Below, piece by piece: positions 52,897 to 61,334 of a stretch of DNA of 64,000 nt. The stretch's first letter is position 1. Each line of letters opens with the position of its first letter. Source of the DNA: an uncultured Lachnospiraceae bacterium (GTDB lineage Bacteria > Bacillota > Clostridia > Lachnospirales > Lachnospiraceae); contig CAJTUA010000008.1 in the NCBI GenBank assembly GCA_910579615.1, positions 101,997 to 165,996 on the forward strand. The letters run 5' to 3'. The notes beneath the pieces were generated by a model. It made no database searches. It was not told where the DNA came from and saw only the letters and a program-made list of their open reading frames with translations. Made by a program: the position numbers and the translations under genes.

Positions 52897-54405
52897 ATGA
52901 AAAAAACAATTATCATATCGCCCGCCGATTCGGTCGGCGTGGCGCTGGTTTCCCTGAAAAAAGGTGAAACGGTGGAGGGCATCACACTTTTAGAGGACAT
53001 TGAAAAAGGGCATAAATTCGCCCTGCGGGATATCAAATGCGGCGAGCAGGTCATCAAATACGGCGAGGTTATCGGCAGGGCGGGTGCTGATATTGCGGCA
53101 GGCAGCCATGTCCACAGCCACAATATGTCCACGAATCTTTCTGGGACGTTAGAATATTCCTACAATAAAAAGCAAGCTGCGCCTGCCGGGGAAGCCCAGC
53201 AGGAAAAACGGCCTTCCGGAAATTTAAAATCCCGCACAGTTTCCGTCTACGAGCGGAAAAATGGCGAAATTGGCATCCGCAACGAGCTCTGGGTAATCCC
53301 AACGGTCGGCTGCGTGAACGCGCAGGCGCGCCGGATTGCGGAGGAATTTTTGAGGAAGCACGGTGCACTGCCCGGCATCGACGGGGTTTTCGCCTACACA
53401 CATCCTTACGGCTGTTCGCAGATTGGCGAGGACCATGAGCGCACACGGCAGATTTTACAGCGGATGGCAAAACACCCAAACTGCGGCGGCGCATTGGTTT
53501 TAGGGCTTGGCTGCGAGAACAACCGCATGGACGTTTTTCAGGAAACCCTGGGGGATTATGACGAAACGCGCACGCGTTTTCTGGTTGCGCAGGACGTGGA
53601 GGATGAGATTGCGGCGGGCGTTGCGCTCATAGAGGAACTGTACGAGGCGGCGAAGGATGACGTGCGCACAACGAAGGATATTTCCTGCTTAAAAGTCGGC
53701 TTAAAATGCGGCGGCTCGGACGGGCTTTCCGGCATTACCGCAAACCCGCTTGTCGGGCGCTTTTCCGATTATATCGCAGGCGCAGGCGGCACGACGGTGT
53801 TGACCGAGGTGCCGGAGATGTTCGGGGCGGAACAGCTTTTGATGGACCGCGCGAAGGACGAGGCAACTTTTGGGAAAATTGTAAAACTTATCAATAATTT
53901 TAAGGAGTATTACCAGAAACATGACCAGCCGGTTTATGAGAATCCGTCGCCGGGCAACAAGGCGGGCGGAATCACGACGCTGGAGGATAAATCGCTTGGC
54001 TGCACGCAGAAATCCGGTTCCGGTGAGGTCTGTGACGTGCTCTTTGACGGCGACGCGCTCACGGCGCACGGACTGAACCTCTTAAACGGACCGGGCAATG
54101 ACATGGTGGCGGTCACGAACCTTGCGGCAGCAGGATGCCATATCGTTCTGTTCACGACGGGGCGCGGTACGCCGTTCGGCGGCTTTGTGCCGACGATTAA
54201 AATTTCTACAAATTCCGACCTTGCAAAACGCAAACAGAACTGGATTGATTTTGACGCGGGCGGGATTGCGGCGGGTGAGAGCTTTGAGGATAAGCTTGAG
54301 GAACTGATTGATTTGGTGGTGGCGACTGCAAACGGAAAGCAGACGGTGAACGAGCGGACGGGCGCGCGGGATATCGCGATATTTAAAACCGGGGTGACGC
54401 TGTAA
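52897..54405 (+). CDS. uxaA: Altronate dehydratase
   Basis: A 502-aa full-length UxaA. An N-terminal SAF domain (~1-75, GETVEGITLLEDIEKGHKF) is joined to the iron-dependent dehydratase domain (RTVSVYERKNGEIGIRNELW, THPYGCSQIGEDHE, KCGGSDGLSGITANPL, FTTGRGTPFGG). It converts D-altronate to 2-keto-3-deoxygluconate in the cytoplasm. Together with UxaB and UxaC it completes the galacturonate-to-KDG branch. Confidence 0.95.
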   Translation: MKKTIIISPADSVGVALVSLKKGETVEGITLLEDIEKGHKFALRDIKCGEQVIKYGEVIGRAGADIAAGSHVHSHNMSTNLSGTLEYSYNKKQAAPAGEAQQEKRPSGNLKSRTVSVYERKNGEIGIRNELWVIPTVGCVNAQARRIAEEFLRKHGALPGIDGVFAYTHPYGCSQIGEDHERTRQILQRMAKHPNCGGALVLGLGCENNRMDVFQETLGDYDETRTRFLVAQDVEDEIAAGVALIEELYEAAKDDVRTTKDISCLKVGLKCGGSDGLSGITANPLVGRFSDYIAGAGGTTVLTEVPEMFGAEQLLMDRAKDEATFGKIVKLINNFKEYYQKHDQPVYENPSPGNKAGGITTLEDKSLGCTQKSGSGEVCDVLFDGDALTAHGLNLLNGPGNDMVAVTNLAAAGCHIVLFTTGRGTPFGGFVPTIKISTNSDLAKRKQNWIDFDAGGIAAGESFEDKLEELIDLVVATANGKQTVNERTGARDIAIFKTGVTL

Positions 54406-54461
54406 TTGGCGGACACGGCGTTTTCCTCTTAAAAATAAAATATCGAAAGGAAGGATTATTT

Positions 54462-55046
54462 ATGACCATCGAAGAAACAAAAGCCCTGATAAAAAATTTT
54501 TTTGAATCCCTCTATGAGAAATTAAAAGCCGAGAGTGAAGTCCTCGTACAAATCCCGGTCGTCGAGGGCAACGAACCAATGTGGGCGGAGGGCTGTAAGT
54601 CGGATAAGGAGGAGTGGGTGACGTGGCGGCTGCTCCCGGTGCAGGTAAGCGAGGAGGAAATTGCAGAGCTGGAGGAGAATATTGGCACGAAGCTGCCGCA
54701 GGTGCTGAAAATCTTCCTTACCACCTACTTCCATTATTTTGACGGTGGAATCGGACAAAATCCGGTGGAGGATAAATTTATTGGTATTTTAAATGCATGG
54801 AATCCCATGCTGGTAAGAAACGGCTATCTGCCGTTTGCGTGGGATAGGGAGGGGTATTTTATCCGCTGTATGGATTTGGAGAATATGCCGGATGAGGAAA
54901 ACTGCAGAATCGTGCAGATTGACCATGAAATTATGTTTGATTTTGATGAAGACACAGCGACCAGAGAGGAACTGGCGGCCGAGATGAAGCCGGTCGCTGA
55001 TAATTTCTTTGCGTATCTGAAGATGCTGCTTTTGGAGTGCGGCTGA
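54462..55046 (+). CDS. SMI1/KNR4 (SUKH)-like protein, possible immunity protein
   Basis: A 194-aa acidic protein. The core VSEEEIAELEENIGTKLPQVLKIFL and the later MDLENMPDEENCRIVQIDHE match the SUKH fold of SMI1/KNR4 proteins, which in bacteria frequently neutralise toxins delivered by contact. No toxin gene is seen beside it. It interrupts the uxa genes. Confidence 0.7.
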   Translation: MTIEETKALIKNFFESLYEKLKAESEVLVQIPVVEGNEPMWAEGCKSDKEEWVTWRLLPVQVSEEEIAELEENIGTKLPQVLKIFLTTYFHYFDGGIGQNPVEDKFIGILNAWNPMLVRNGYLPFAWDREGYFIRCMDLENMPDEENCRIVQIDHEIMFDFDEDTATREELAAEMKPVADNFFAYLKMLLLECG

Positions 55047-55076
55047 AAAATATGTGTGTAATACACAGGGTATAAA

Positions 55077-55433
55077 ATGAAAAGCAGAAAAAATTATTTA
55101 AGGTTTCGAAAAAATCAGTTCAAATGGAGATGGATTGGGTGGCATTCGGATTCCGTCTGTCGAAAGTGCGGGCAGAAAGGGATATACCAGATTGACAAGT
55201 ATGATGCGTGGTGCTGTACCGTTTGCAATGAGTGGCTGGACCCGGTATGCGGCGACCCGGATTGCCCGTTCTGTGGCCAAAGACCAAAAACACCTTACGA
55301 GGTGTATTTTCTGAAAGACTTGGAGGTTGGCAGCGCGGGGGAGAGAAAATTCTGGAGACGGAAAAATTATCAGCATAAAACGGACGGCAGGATAAGGCAT
55401 GAAAAACGGCGGGATAAAGATTGGAGGTCCTGA
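55077..55433 (+). CDS. Small cysteine-rich zinc-ribbon-like protein
   Basis: A 118-aa basic protein with four Cys pairs: CRKC, CTVC, CGDPDC and CGQ, consistent with two zinc ribbons. The C-terminal third is very basic. Function unknown; nucleic-acid binding is plausible. Confidence 0.6.
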   Translation: MKSRKNYLRFRKNQFKWRWIGWHSDSVCRKCGQKGIYQIDKYDAWCCTVCNEWLDPVCGDPDCPFCGQRPKTPYEVYFLKDLEVGSAGERKFWRRKNYQHKTDGRIRHEKRRDKDWRS

Positions 55434-55471
55434 ATTGGATGAAACAGGGATTGATGACAGGGGGAAATAAG

Positions 55472-56164
55472 ATGATAAAGGCGATTGTATTTGATATCGG
55501 GCAGACCTTGGTTCACTATCCGTTTCCGCTGAACTGGTCCGCATTGTACCGTCCGGCCTTTGAACAAATCGCAAAGGAATATGGCCTGAATCTTAAGGAA
55601 GCGGAGTACGAATATATCGGCAATGTGCTTGCAAAGTACAATACGAGAATCAACCCGAGAGAAAAGGAAGTGTCATCAACGGAAATTTTTACGGAAATCC
55701 TGGACGGAATCCTGGTTTCGGAATCCTATCTGGAATGTATAAAAAAAGGATTTTATTCCTATTTCCGTTCGGAAGCGCAGTTATATCCTGAAGTAGAAAA
55801 AACACTGGCAGAGATAAAAGAAAGAAAATTTCGAACCGGTACGCTGTCGGATGTGGCTTATGGAATGGATAATATTTATGCATTGGATGATATAAAAAAT
55901 ATACGGCAATACATCGATTTTCCGTACACATCGAATGATACCGGATACCGCAAACCCTCCGGGAAAGGTCTGCGGATGCTGGCAGATAAAATGAACCTTG
56001 CGGTATCGGAAATGATTTTTGTCGGGGATGAGAAAAAAGATATCGAGTGCGCCCACAATGCCGGGGTGAAGGCGGTATTGATTAACCGCACCGGGGAAGG
56101 GAAAGATTACGGTCAGGAAATACAGATAACAAGCCTTTATGATATTTTAGATTATCTGGTTTAA
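55472..56164 (+). CDS. HAD-superfamily hydrolase
   Basis: A 230-aa HAD enzyme with cap domain. Motif I is FDIGQTLV: the nucleophilic Asp is present, but the usual second Asp is Gly. Motif II is TGTLSD, motif III has Lys in RKPSGK, and motif IV is FVGDEKKDIECAHNAG. The altered motif I may lower or change phosphatase activity. The start at 55472 is favoured over 55421, which overlaps the previous gene. Confidence 0.82.
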   Translation: MIKAIVFDIGQTLVHYPFPLNWSALYRPAFEQIAKEYGLNLKEAEYEYIGNVLAKYNTRINPREKEVSSTEIFTEILDGILVSESYLECIKKGFYSYFRSEAQLYPEVEKTLAEIKERKFRTGTLSDVAYGMDNIYALDDIKNIRQYIDFPYTSNDTGYRKPSGKGLRMLADKMNLAVSEMIFVGDEKKDIECAHNAGVKAVLINRTGEGKDYGQEIQITSLYDILDYLV

Positions 56165-56300
56165 CCTGTACGGCGGATTATTGTATCAAAAATTATCCGC
56201 TCCATGAAGAAAGAAATCGGCTTGAAAGGTTTATTCGTGTCAAGACGGTGTCCAGTTCATAAAATCAATAAGAAATAAGATGGAAAGAAGGAATGTTTTA

Positions 56301-56741
56301 ATGATTCATTGGTTGCACCAGGAAGATGGATATTGCGAGGGGTGGTTCGAAAGCAAGTTTTTTTGTAATGATGAAAACAGCAAAAAACTGAATGTCTATG
56401 TGAAAAGCCCGGATTTGAGTGAATGTGCCGAGAAATGTGTCGAGGCATTTAATAATCTTACCGAACCCCAGATAAATGAAATCTGCAAAGGAATTATGGA
56501 AAGTGTAAAAGAGGGTGGGATGGATAAAGAATTTGAATGCCCCGCGCCGGAGCATGCACTTGATATCCTGGATTCCTGCTGGTTTACGGCATTATATGTA
56601 AACATGCTGCATAAGGAAGACGAGATTGCCTATGTTGTGGAAGGAGAGGGGGAGTGGGGCGAGGTAATTGGTTTTGCCGTAAAAAACAACAAAGTCATCT
56701 ATGTAGGTGTCGATTATTTGGACTGCATGGAAGAAGAGTAG
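56301..56741 (+). CDS. Protein of unknown function, immunity-like size and charge
   Basis: A 146-aa very acidic soluble protein with AAGGA before 56301 (56280 is an alternative). The C-terminal strand region (VEGEGEWGEVIGFAVKNN) is distinctive, but I cannot name a family. Position next to a SUKH-like gene is compatible with an immunity role. Confidence 0.55.
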   Translation: MIHWLHQEDGYCEGWFESKFFCNDENSKKLNVYVKSPDLSECAEKCVEAFNNLTEPQINEICKGIMESVKEGGMDKEFECPAPEHALDILDSCWFTALYVNMLHKEDEIAYVVEGEGEWGEVIGFAVKNNKVIYVGVDYLDCMEEE

Positions 56742-56872
56742 AAACGAAGCCTGCGGGATAGAATCATTGGATAAATTAGAATGACTTTAAAAGCACTGAG
56801 TTTCAAAATCCATGCAAATTTTGATTTTTCCAAAAACGCAGAAAACTGAAATTTGGCAGCGAGGTTTGTGAT

Positions 56873-57643
56873 ATGGATTTAAAAAAAATATATGAGGAAG
56901 AAGATTTATTTCCCAGGGGAATAACATTTTGCGAAGAGCGGGAATATGGTTTTTTGTTTTATAACGAAGACAATAAAGGTTCCTATGATTCCAACCATGC
57001 AATAATATTTAAAAACCGAATCAGTGACCTGAAGCAAGTGCTTGATGATATTGTAAAGTTCTATGTTGAAAAAGGGATGAAGCCGGTTATATATCAGTCC
57101 ATTTCGGATGAAGGATATTTTGAGGAAATCAAAAATATTCTTACAGATTATGGGTTTGAGAGCTGGTCAGAACCACAAAGGTATATGATTTTGGCCGAAC
57201 AAAACACAATTACGCCAAATGCTGAAATTACAGTCGAAAAGGTTTCGGAATGGCAGGAAGAATACGGGACGGAAATTTTTGAGAAAGCCGGAGAGCCATG
57301 GGAAATCCCCGTAGCCAAAAAATCATTGGACAACAGCAATACCTTGTTTTTTGTTGCATACTATAAGGGAAAACCGGTCGGCATGATGTACGCACATGTT
57401 CATGGGGATGTGTGCAGGGGAGACTATTTACTTGTTTCCACGGAATGCAGGAATATAGGGGCAGGAAGGGCGTTGGCAAGCAGCTTTGTGGAATATTGCA
57501 AGGTCAGCCATATAGAAAATTGCTTTCTTTGGCCAAGCGGAGAAACCGCGGAGAGGATATATTACGAAGCCGGTTTTCGCCATGTCGCTACAAAGCAGGC
57601 AGGGCGCGCATCCTACGTGAAAAATTTAAATGAAAAAATGTAA
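56873..57643 (+). CDS. GNAT-family acetyltransferase
   Basis: A 256-aa protein whose C-terminal half is a GNAT domain: FFVAYYKGKPVGMMYAH (motif D/A strands), acetyl-CoA loop CRNIGAGRALASSFVEYC, and AERIYYEAGFRHVAT. The N-terminal half could be a second, degenerate GNAT domain. The substrate is unknown. Confidence 0.82.
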   Translation: MDLKKIYEEEDLFPRGITFCEEREYGFLFYNEDNKGSYDSNHAIIFKNRISDLKQVLDDIVKFYVEKGMKPVIYQSISDEGYFEEIKNILTDYGFESWSEPQRYMILAEQNTITPNAEITVEKVSEWQEEYGTEIFEKAGEPWEIPVAKKSLDNSNTLFFVAYYKGKPVGMMYAHVHGDVCRGDYLLVSTECRNIGAGRALASSFVEYCKVSHIENCFLWPSGETAERIYYEAGFRHVATKQAGRASYVKNLNEKM

Positions 57644-57658
57644 CAGGAGAGGGAAGAA

Positions 57659-57739
57659 ATGATTTCGGCCTTAAAAGAACAACTGGCAATTGATGCGAAC
57701 TGTGCAATGGCGGATTTAAGCCCGTATGGGCAGAAATGA
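57659..57739 (+). pseudogene. N-terminal stub of another acetyltransferase-like gene
   Basis: A 26-codon frame (MISALKEQLAIDANCAMADL and onward) with GGAGAGGGAAGAA upstream, then a stop. It resembles the opening of GNAT-family proteins that begin with KEQLAIDxNC. The rest is missing. It could also be a real micro-ORF. Confidence 0.4.
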
Positions 57740-57835
57740 AAGCAAAGAAAAAATCACCTTAACAGCCGCAGATGGAAAAGGGCGATTTTGGGAAGATGCA
57801 GGAAGAAACAACGATTTTATAAAAGGAGGCTTACA

Positions 57836-59230
57836 ATGAAAACTTTCATGGGAGAGGACTTCGTCCTCAAAAACAAAACGGCGCAGGCCCTTTACGACAA
57901 TTACGCAAAGGACATGCCAATTTTTGATTTCCACTGCCACTTAAACATTGAGGAAATCTACAACGACAAGAAATTTTCCTCCATCACCGAGGCGTGGCTT
58001 GGCGGTGACCATTACAAGTGGCGGCTGATGCGCGAGATGGGCGTGGACGAGAGCTATATCACGGGCGATAAGAGCGACTACGAGAAATTCTTAAAATACG
58101 CGGAAGTGATGCCTTACGCCATCGGCAACCCAATTTTCCACTGGACACACTTGGAGCTGCGCCGCTATTTCGGCATCAACGAGATTCTCTCGCCGAAAAC
58201 CGCGGAATCCATTTTCAACCGCGCGAACGAAAAATTGCAGACGCTGACCGCGCGCAAGCTGATTACAATGAGCAACGTGAAAAAGCTTTTTACAACGGAC
58301 GATCCGATTGACGACCTGCATTTCCACAAGCTGCTGAAGGAGGATAAATCTTTTGGCGTCGAGGTCGGTCCGGCATTCCGCCCGGACAAGGCAATCAACA
58401 TCGGACTGCCAACCTTTGTGCCGTACATCGCAAAGCTCGCGGATGCTGCCGACGTGAAGATTGACGGCATTGAAAGCTTGTGCGAAGCGCTCACAAAGCG
58501 CATCGAGTATTTTGACAGCGTTGGCTGCGTATGCTCCGACCATGCGTTGGATGTTGTAATGTTTTTGCCTGCCACCGCGGAGCAGGTGGACAAGATTGTG
58601 AAGAAGGCGCTTGTGGGCGACGACCTGACCCGCGCGGAGATTGAGCAGTACAAGGGCTATATCCTTGTGCACCTTGGCAGGCAGTACGCGCGCCTGCACT
58701 GGGTACAGCAGTACCATATCGGCGCGCTGCGCAACAACTCCGCAAGATACATGGGGCTTCTTGGACCGGATACGGGCTTTGACGCAATTGAGGACCAGAC
58801 CTTTGCGAAAAAACTCTCTATGCTGCTTGACACGCTTGATTCCACCGATGAGCTGCCAAAAACCATCCTCTACTGCCTGAATCCGCGCGATAACGAAGTT
58901 CTGGCAACACTGATCAATTGTTTCCAGCAGGGCGGAATTGTCGGCAAAATGCAGTTTGGCTCGGCGTGGTGGTTCAATGACCAGAAGGACGGCATGGAAC
59001 GCCAGCTTATGGCGCTCTCGCAGGTCGGGCTGGTTAGCAAATTTGTCGGGATGCTGACCGACAGCCGCAGCTTCCTTTCCTACACGCGCCACGAGTATTT
59101 CCGGAGAATCCTCTGCAATATGCTCGGCACATTGATTGAGGAGGGCGAGTACCCGGATGAGGTGGAATTTGTCGGCGGGATTGTGCAGGATATCTGTTAC
59201 AACAATGCGGTGAATTATTTTAAAAAGTAA
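57836..59230 (+). CDS. uxaC: Uronate (glucuronate/galacturonate) isomerase
   Basis: A 464-aa amidohydrolase-fold isomerase of normal length. Signatures are FDFHCHLN (metal-binding HxH), LGGDHYKWRLMR and MLTDSRSFLSYTRHEYFRR. It converts D-galacturonate to D-tagaturonate and glucuronate to fructuronate. AAAAGGAGG is seven bases before the ATG. It stands at the end of the pectin locus, separated from uxaA by five unrelated genes. Confidence 0.95.
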   Translation: MKTFMGEDFVLKNKTAQALYDNYAKDMPIFDFHCHLNIEEIYNDKKFSSITEAWLGGDHYKWRLMREMGVDESYITGDKSDYEKFLKYAEVMPYAIGNPIFHWTHLELRRYFGINEILSPKTAESIFNRANEKLQTLTARKLITMSNVKKLFTTDDPIDDLHFHKLLKEDKSFGVEVGPAFRPDKAINIGLPTFVPYIAKLADAADVKIDGIESLCEALTKRIEYFDSVGCVCSDHALDVVMFLPATAEQVDKIVKKALVGDDLTRAEIEQYKGYILVHLGRQYARLHWVQQYHIGALRNNSARYMGLLGPDTGFDAIEDQTFAKKLSMLLDTLDSTDELPKTILYCLNPRDNEVLATLINCFQQGGIVGKMQFGSAWWFNDQKDGMERQLMALSQVGLVSKFVGMLTDSRSFLSYTRHEYFRRILCNMLGTLIEEGEYPDEVEFVGGIVQDICYNNAVNYFKK

Positions 59231-59353
59231 TGTGCGGGGGATAAAAGAAAAATCTGTGAGCGTAAGAAGGAAATGCGTTTGACATGGTTTGAAAGCGCTC
59301 GTAGAAATACACGGATTTTCTTTCATATTCCGTAAAATGTAAGGGGAAGAAAA

Positions 59354-59392
59354 CTGCCGCACGAAGAAGAAAATATACCACTTCTGCGGCAG
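59354..59392. terminator. Hairpin between convergent uxaC and AAA-ATPase remnant
   Basis: CTGCCGCA pairs with TGCGGCAG and an inner GAAG pairs with CTTC across a one-base bulge. On the minus strand it is followed by TTTTCTT, so it may terminate both directions. Confidence 0.6.
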
Positions 59393-59401
59393 CCTTTCCC
59401 G

Positions 59402-59854
59402 CTAATATGCCATTTTTTTAATCACGCAGCTGTGCGGCTTGTTTCCCTTTTCTTCCTGTGACGAAAAGAATTCCCCATATTCTTCCCGGAGCTCTTCAAG
59501 GACTTCCTGCTCCACATAGTCGGTCACATCCTGGTTTTTTGCCCGGATGAGAAATTGCTGCATATTGAGGAAAATCACATCATATTGATTCCGGTGCACC
59601 CCATATGCCGGATTGCCCTCGATTTCAAAACCCGAAAACAATTCCTTAGAATCGCAACCGCGGCTGTAATATGCCGCTAACATATGGAGCGCCATGGACT
59701 TTCCAAACCATCTTGGCCTGCTGATACAGATAAACCGCTGTTTCGTATTCAGATAGCGGTTGGTACATGCAATCAGCCCGGTTTTGTCCACATAGATTTC
59801 CGAGCGGACAGCCATGGAAAATCCGTCATTTCCCGGATTTAATTAAATTCCCAT
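59402..59854 (-). pseudogene. Truncated AAA-ATPase-like gene with nonsense mutation
   Basis: The frame reads MGI, stop, LNPGNDGFSM, then AVRSEIYVDKTGLI and the P-loop region CISRPRWFGKSMALHMLAAY. This is the N terminus of the AAA-ATPase-like family (PF09820 type, usually 520-580 aa). The stop at codon 4, Trp replacing the usual second Arg of RPRRFGK, and termination after ~150 codons mark it as decayed. Confidence 0.75.
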
Positions 59855-59940
59855 ACGATTCCTCCCATCATCACACAGTACGAAAAAATTCCGTTTCCGG
59901 AACGGAGCGCAAAATACAAAAAAACAAGCTTTTGCACAAT

Positions 59941-60498
59941 TTACAGCTGAAAACGGTTTTTAATTTCCTGTGCCACCCCGCCTGGTGTAAGGTTTGAATT
60001 ATCGATTTTTATATAATTCTCAAACGGAATTTCACCATCATAGCTTTCCAGACGGTGTTTTTTATCCGCGTCAACCAGGCGTTGGTTCGAAAGCGGAATA
60101 TCGTTTTTTGACGCTTTGTTTTTTAAGCGGTTTTCGGTGATATTTCTCTGCAGGCGGATTTCCTGCGGGGCGGTAAGCTCGACATAGTAAAATTCGGTAT
60201 CCTTGTTTTTTTGCAGGAATATATTCTTTACGTGCTCCAAATAATCCCAGTCCGCCGGTTGGTCGAATGCCCACATATAAGTAAATATCATCCCGTAATT
60301 TTCGGATGCTGCGTATTCTTCAAAAACAACTTCACGCAGGCGGTTGATAACTTGGCTGTTATAGCTTCCGAATATTTCAATCACAGGTTCAATTGTCATA
60401 TGGTTGTGAAATAAACGTAACCCTGTTATCTTCATCAATTCCTGCCCGACGGTCATTTTTCCGACCGCTGCATTTCCAATCAAAAATAATAGCTTCAT
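59941..60498 (-). CDS. P-loop nucleoside/shikimate-kinase-like protein
   Basis: A 185-aa single-domain P-loop protein. The Walker A is GNAAVGKMT, with Met in place of the first Ser/Thr after Lys, a variant known in small AAA_18-like kinases. TGLRLFHNHMTIEP, a DQPADWDYLEH lid region and RLQRNITENR follow. It probably phosphorylates a small molecule; the substrate is unknown. GGTGCC rather than a strong site precedes the ATG. Confidence 0.75.
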   Translation of the reverse strand: MKLLFLIGNAAVGKMTVGQELMKITGLRLFHNHMTIEPVIEIFGSYNSQVINRLREVVFEEYAASENYGMIFTYMWAFDQPADWDYLEHVKNIFLQKNKDTEFYYVELTAPQEIRLQRNITENRLKNKASKNDIPLSNQRLVDADKKHRLESYDGEIPFENYIKIDNSNLTPGGVAQEIKNRFQL

Positions 60499-60662
60499 AA
60501 TGGCACCTACTGTAAAAGAAATTTTTGCTGCAGCACCATAAGCATATCAGAAAAAATCGTGGAAGTCAACCAGGGCACTTCCCAAAATACTTTACAAATT
60601 CTGTGGAATAAGCTATATTATAAGCAATGAAAAGGGAAGAATATAGAAGAAGGAGGAAATTT

Positions 60663-60917
60663 ATGTTTGGATTTTTCAAAAAGGTCGGAAAAGTGAATCG
60701 GTTGGAGAAAATTGCGCAGGAACTCGAAATGAATATGTCAAACAATTATAAGGATGCCGCGCAGGAGAATTTCAGGGAATTTGAGCAGGCTTTAAACGAA
60801 CTCGAAGCATCGGGTGAGATTAGTGAGTCGCAGGCCTTTCGCTATAAACAAAGGTTGTCCGCCTACAGGCAGAAGCTGAAAAATTATACACATAAAGACC
60901 AGAAGGTTACGTGGTGA
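60663..60917 (+). CDS. Small helical protein of unknown function
   Basis: An 84-aa protein (MFGFFKKVGKVNRLEKIAQE start) that is almost wholly helical and charged, probably a coiled coil. AAGGAGG lies before 60663. No family recognised. It is followed directly by an AAA-ATPase-like remnant. Confidence 0.7.
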   Translation: MFGFFKKVGKVNRLEKIAQELEMNMSNNYKDAAQENFREFEQALNELEASGEISESQAFRYKQRLSAYRQKLKNYTHKDQKVTW

Positions 60918-60923
60918 GGAGAA

Positions 60924-61290
60924 AAAAGTCCATTCAAAACCTTGCTCATCAAAGAAATCCTGGATTCCGGCGCAAAGGTGAGTCTTTTTACAAGACCGTG
61001 CCGTTTTGGCAAGACATTAGCATTAAGTATGCTGAGGACTTTTTGAGGATGTGCGGGATAAGGACGGAAACCGGATTGACAACAGGAATTATTTTGAGGG
61101 GAAGAAAATCGCAGATTGCAAAGAGGAGTATTTATCACATCAGGGAAAATACCCGGTCATTAACCTGACTTTAAAATCAGTGTAGCAGCCGGAAGTGCAG
61201 GCGCTGTTAGCGGAATACGGCATGGAAAACCGAATCTGGGAAGTAAAGGAATGGTGCGATGGATATTTATTTTGTGGTACGGAGATTTAA
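60924..61290 (+). pseudogene. Fragmented AAA-ATPase-like gene
   Basis: One frame, broken by stops at 60 or so codon intervals and a shift, reads LLIKEILDSGAKVSLFTRPC and RFGKTLALSMLRTF. It then reads FEGKKIADCKEEYLSHQGKY and PVINLTLKSV, stop, LLAEYGMENRIWEVKEWCDG. These are consecutive landmarks of PF09820-type ATPases, with in-frame stops and a deletion between the last two. It is a second decayed member within 2 kb. Confidence 0.75.
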
Positions 61291-61334
61291 GACATTATTT
61301 TGCGGATTACGATTTTTTAAGAAAGGGTGGGTTT

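Noticed and set aside
59289..59303. Catabolite-repression (cre)-like sequence TTGAAAGCGCTCGTA
   Set aside because: It matches the consensus with one mismatch but lies downstream of uxaC, between convergent genes and away from any promoter seen.
58091..59362. 423-codon minus-strand frame opposite uxaC
   Set aside because: It is a shadow of the strongly biased uxaC codons; uxaC has clear family motifs and a ribosome site.
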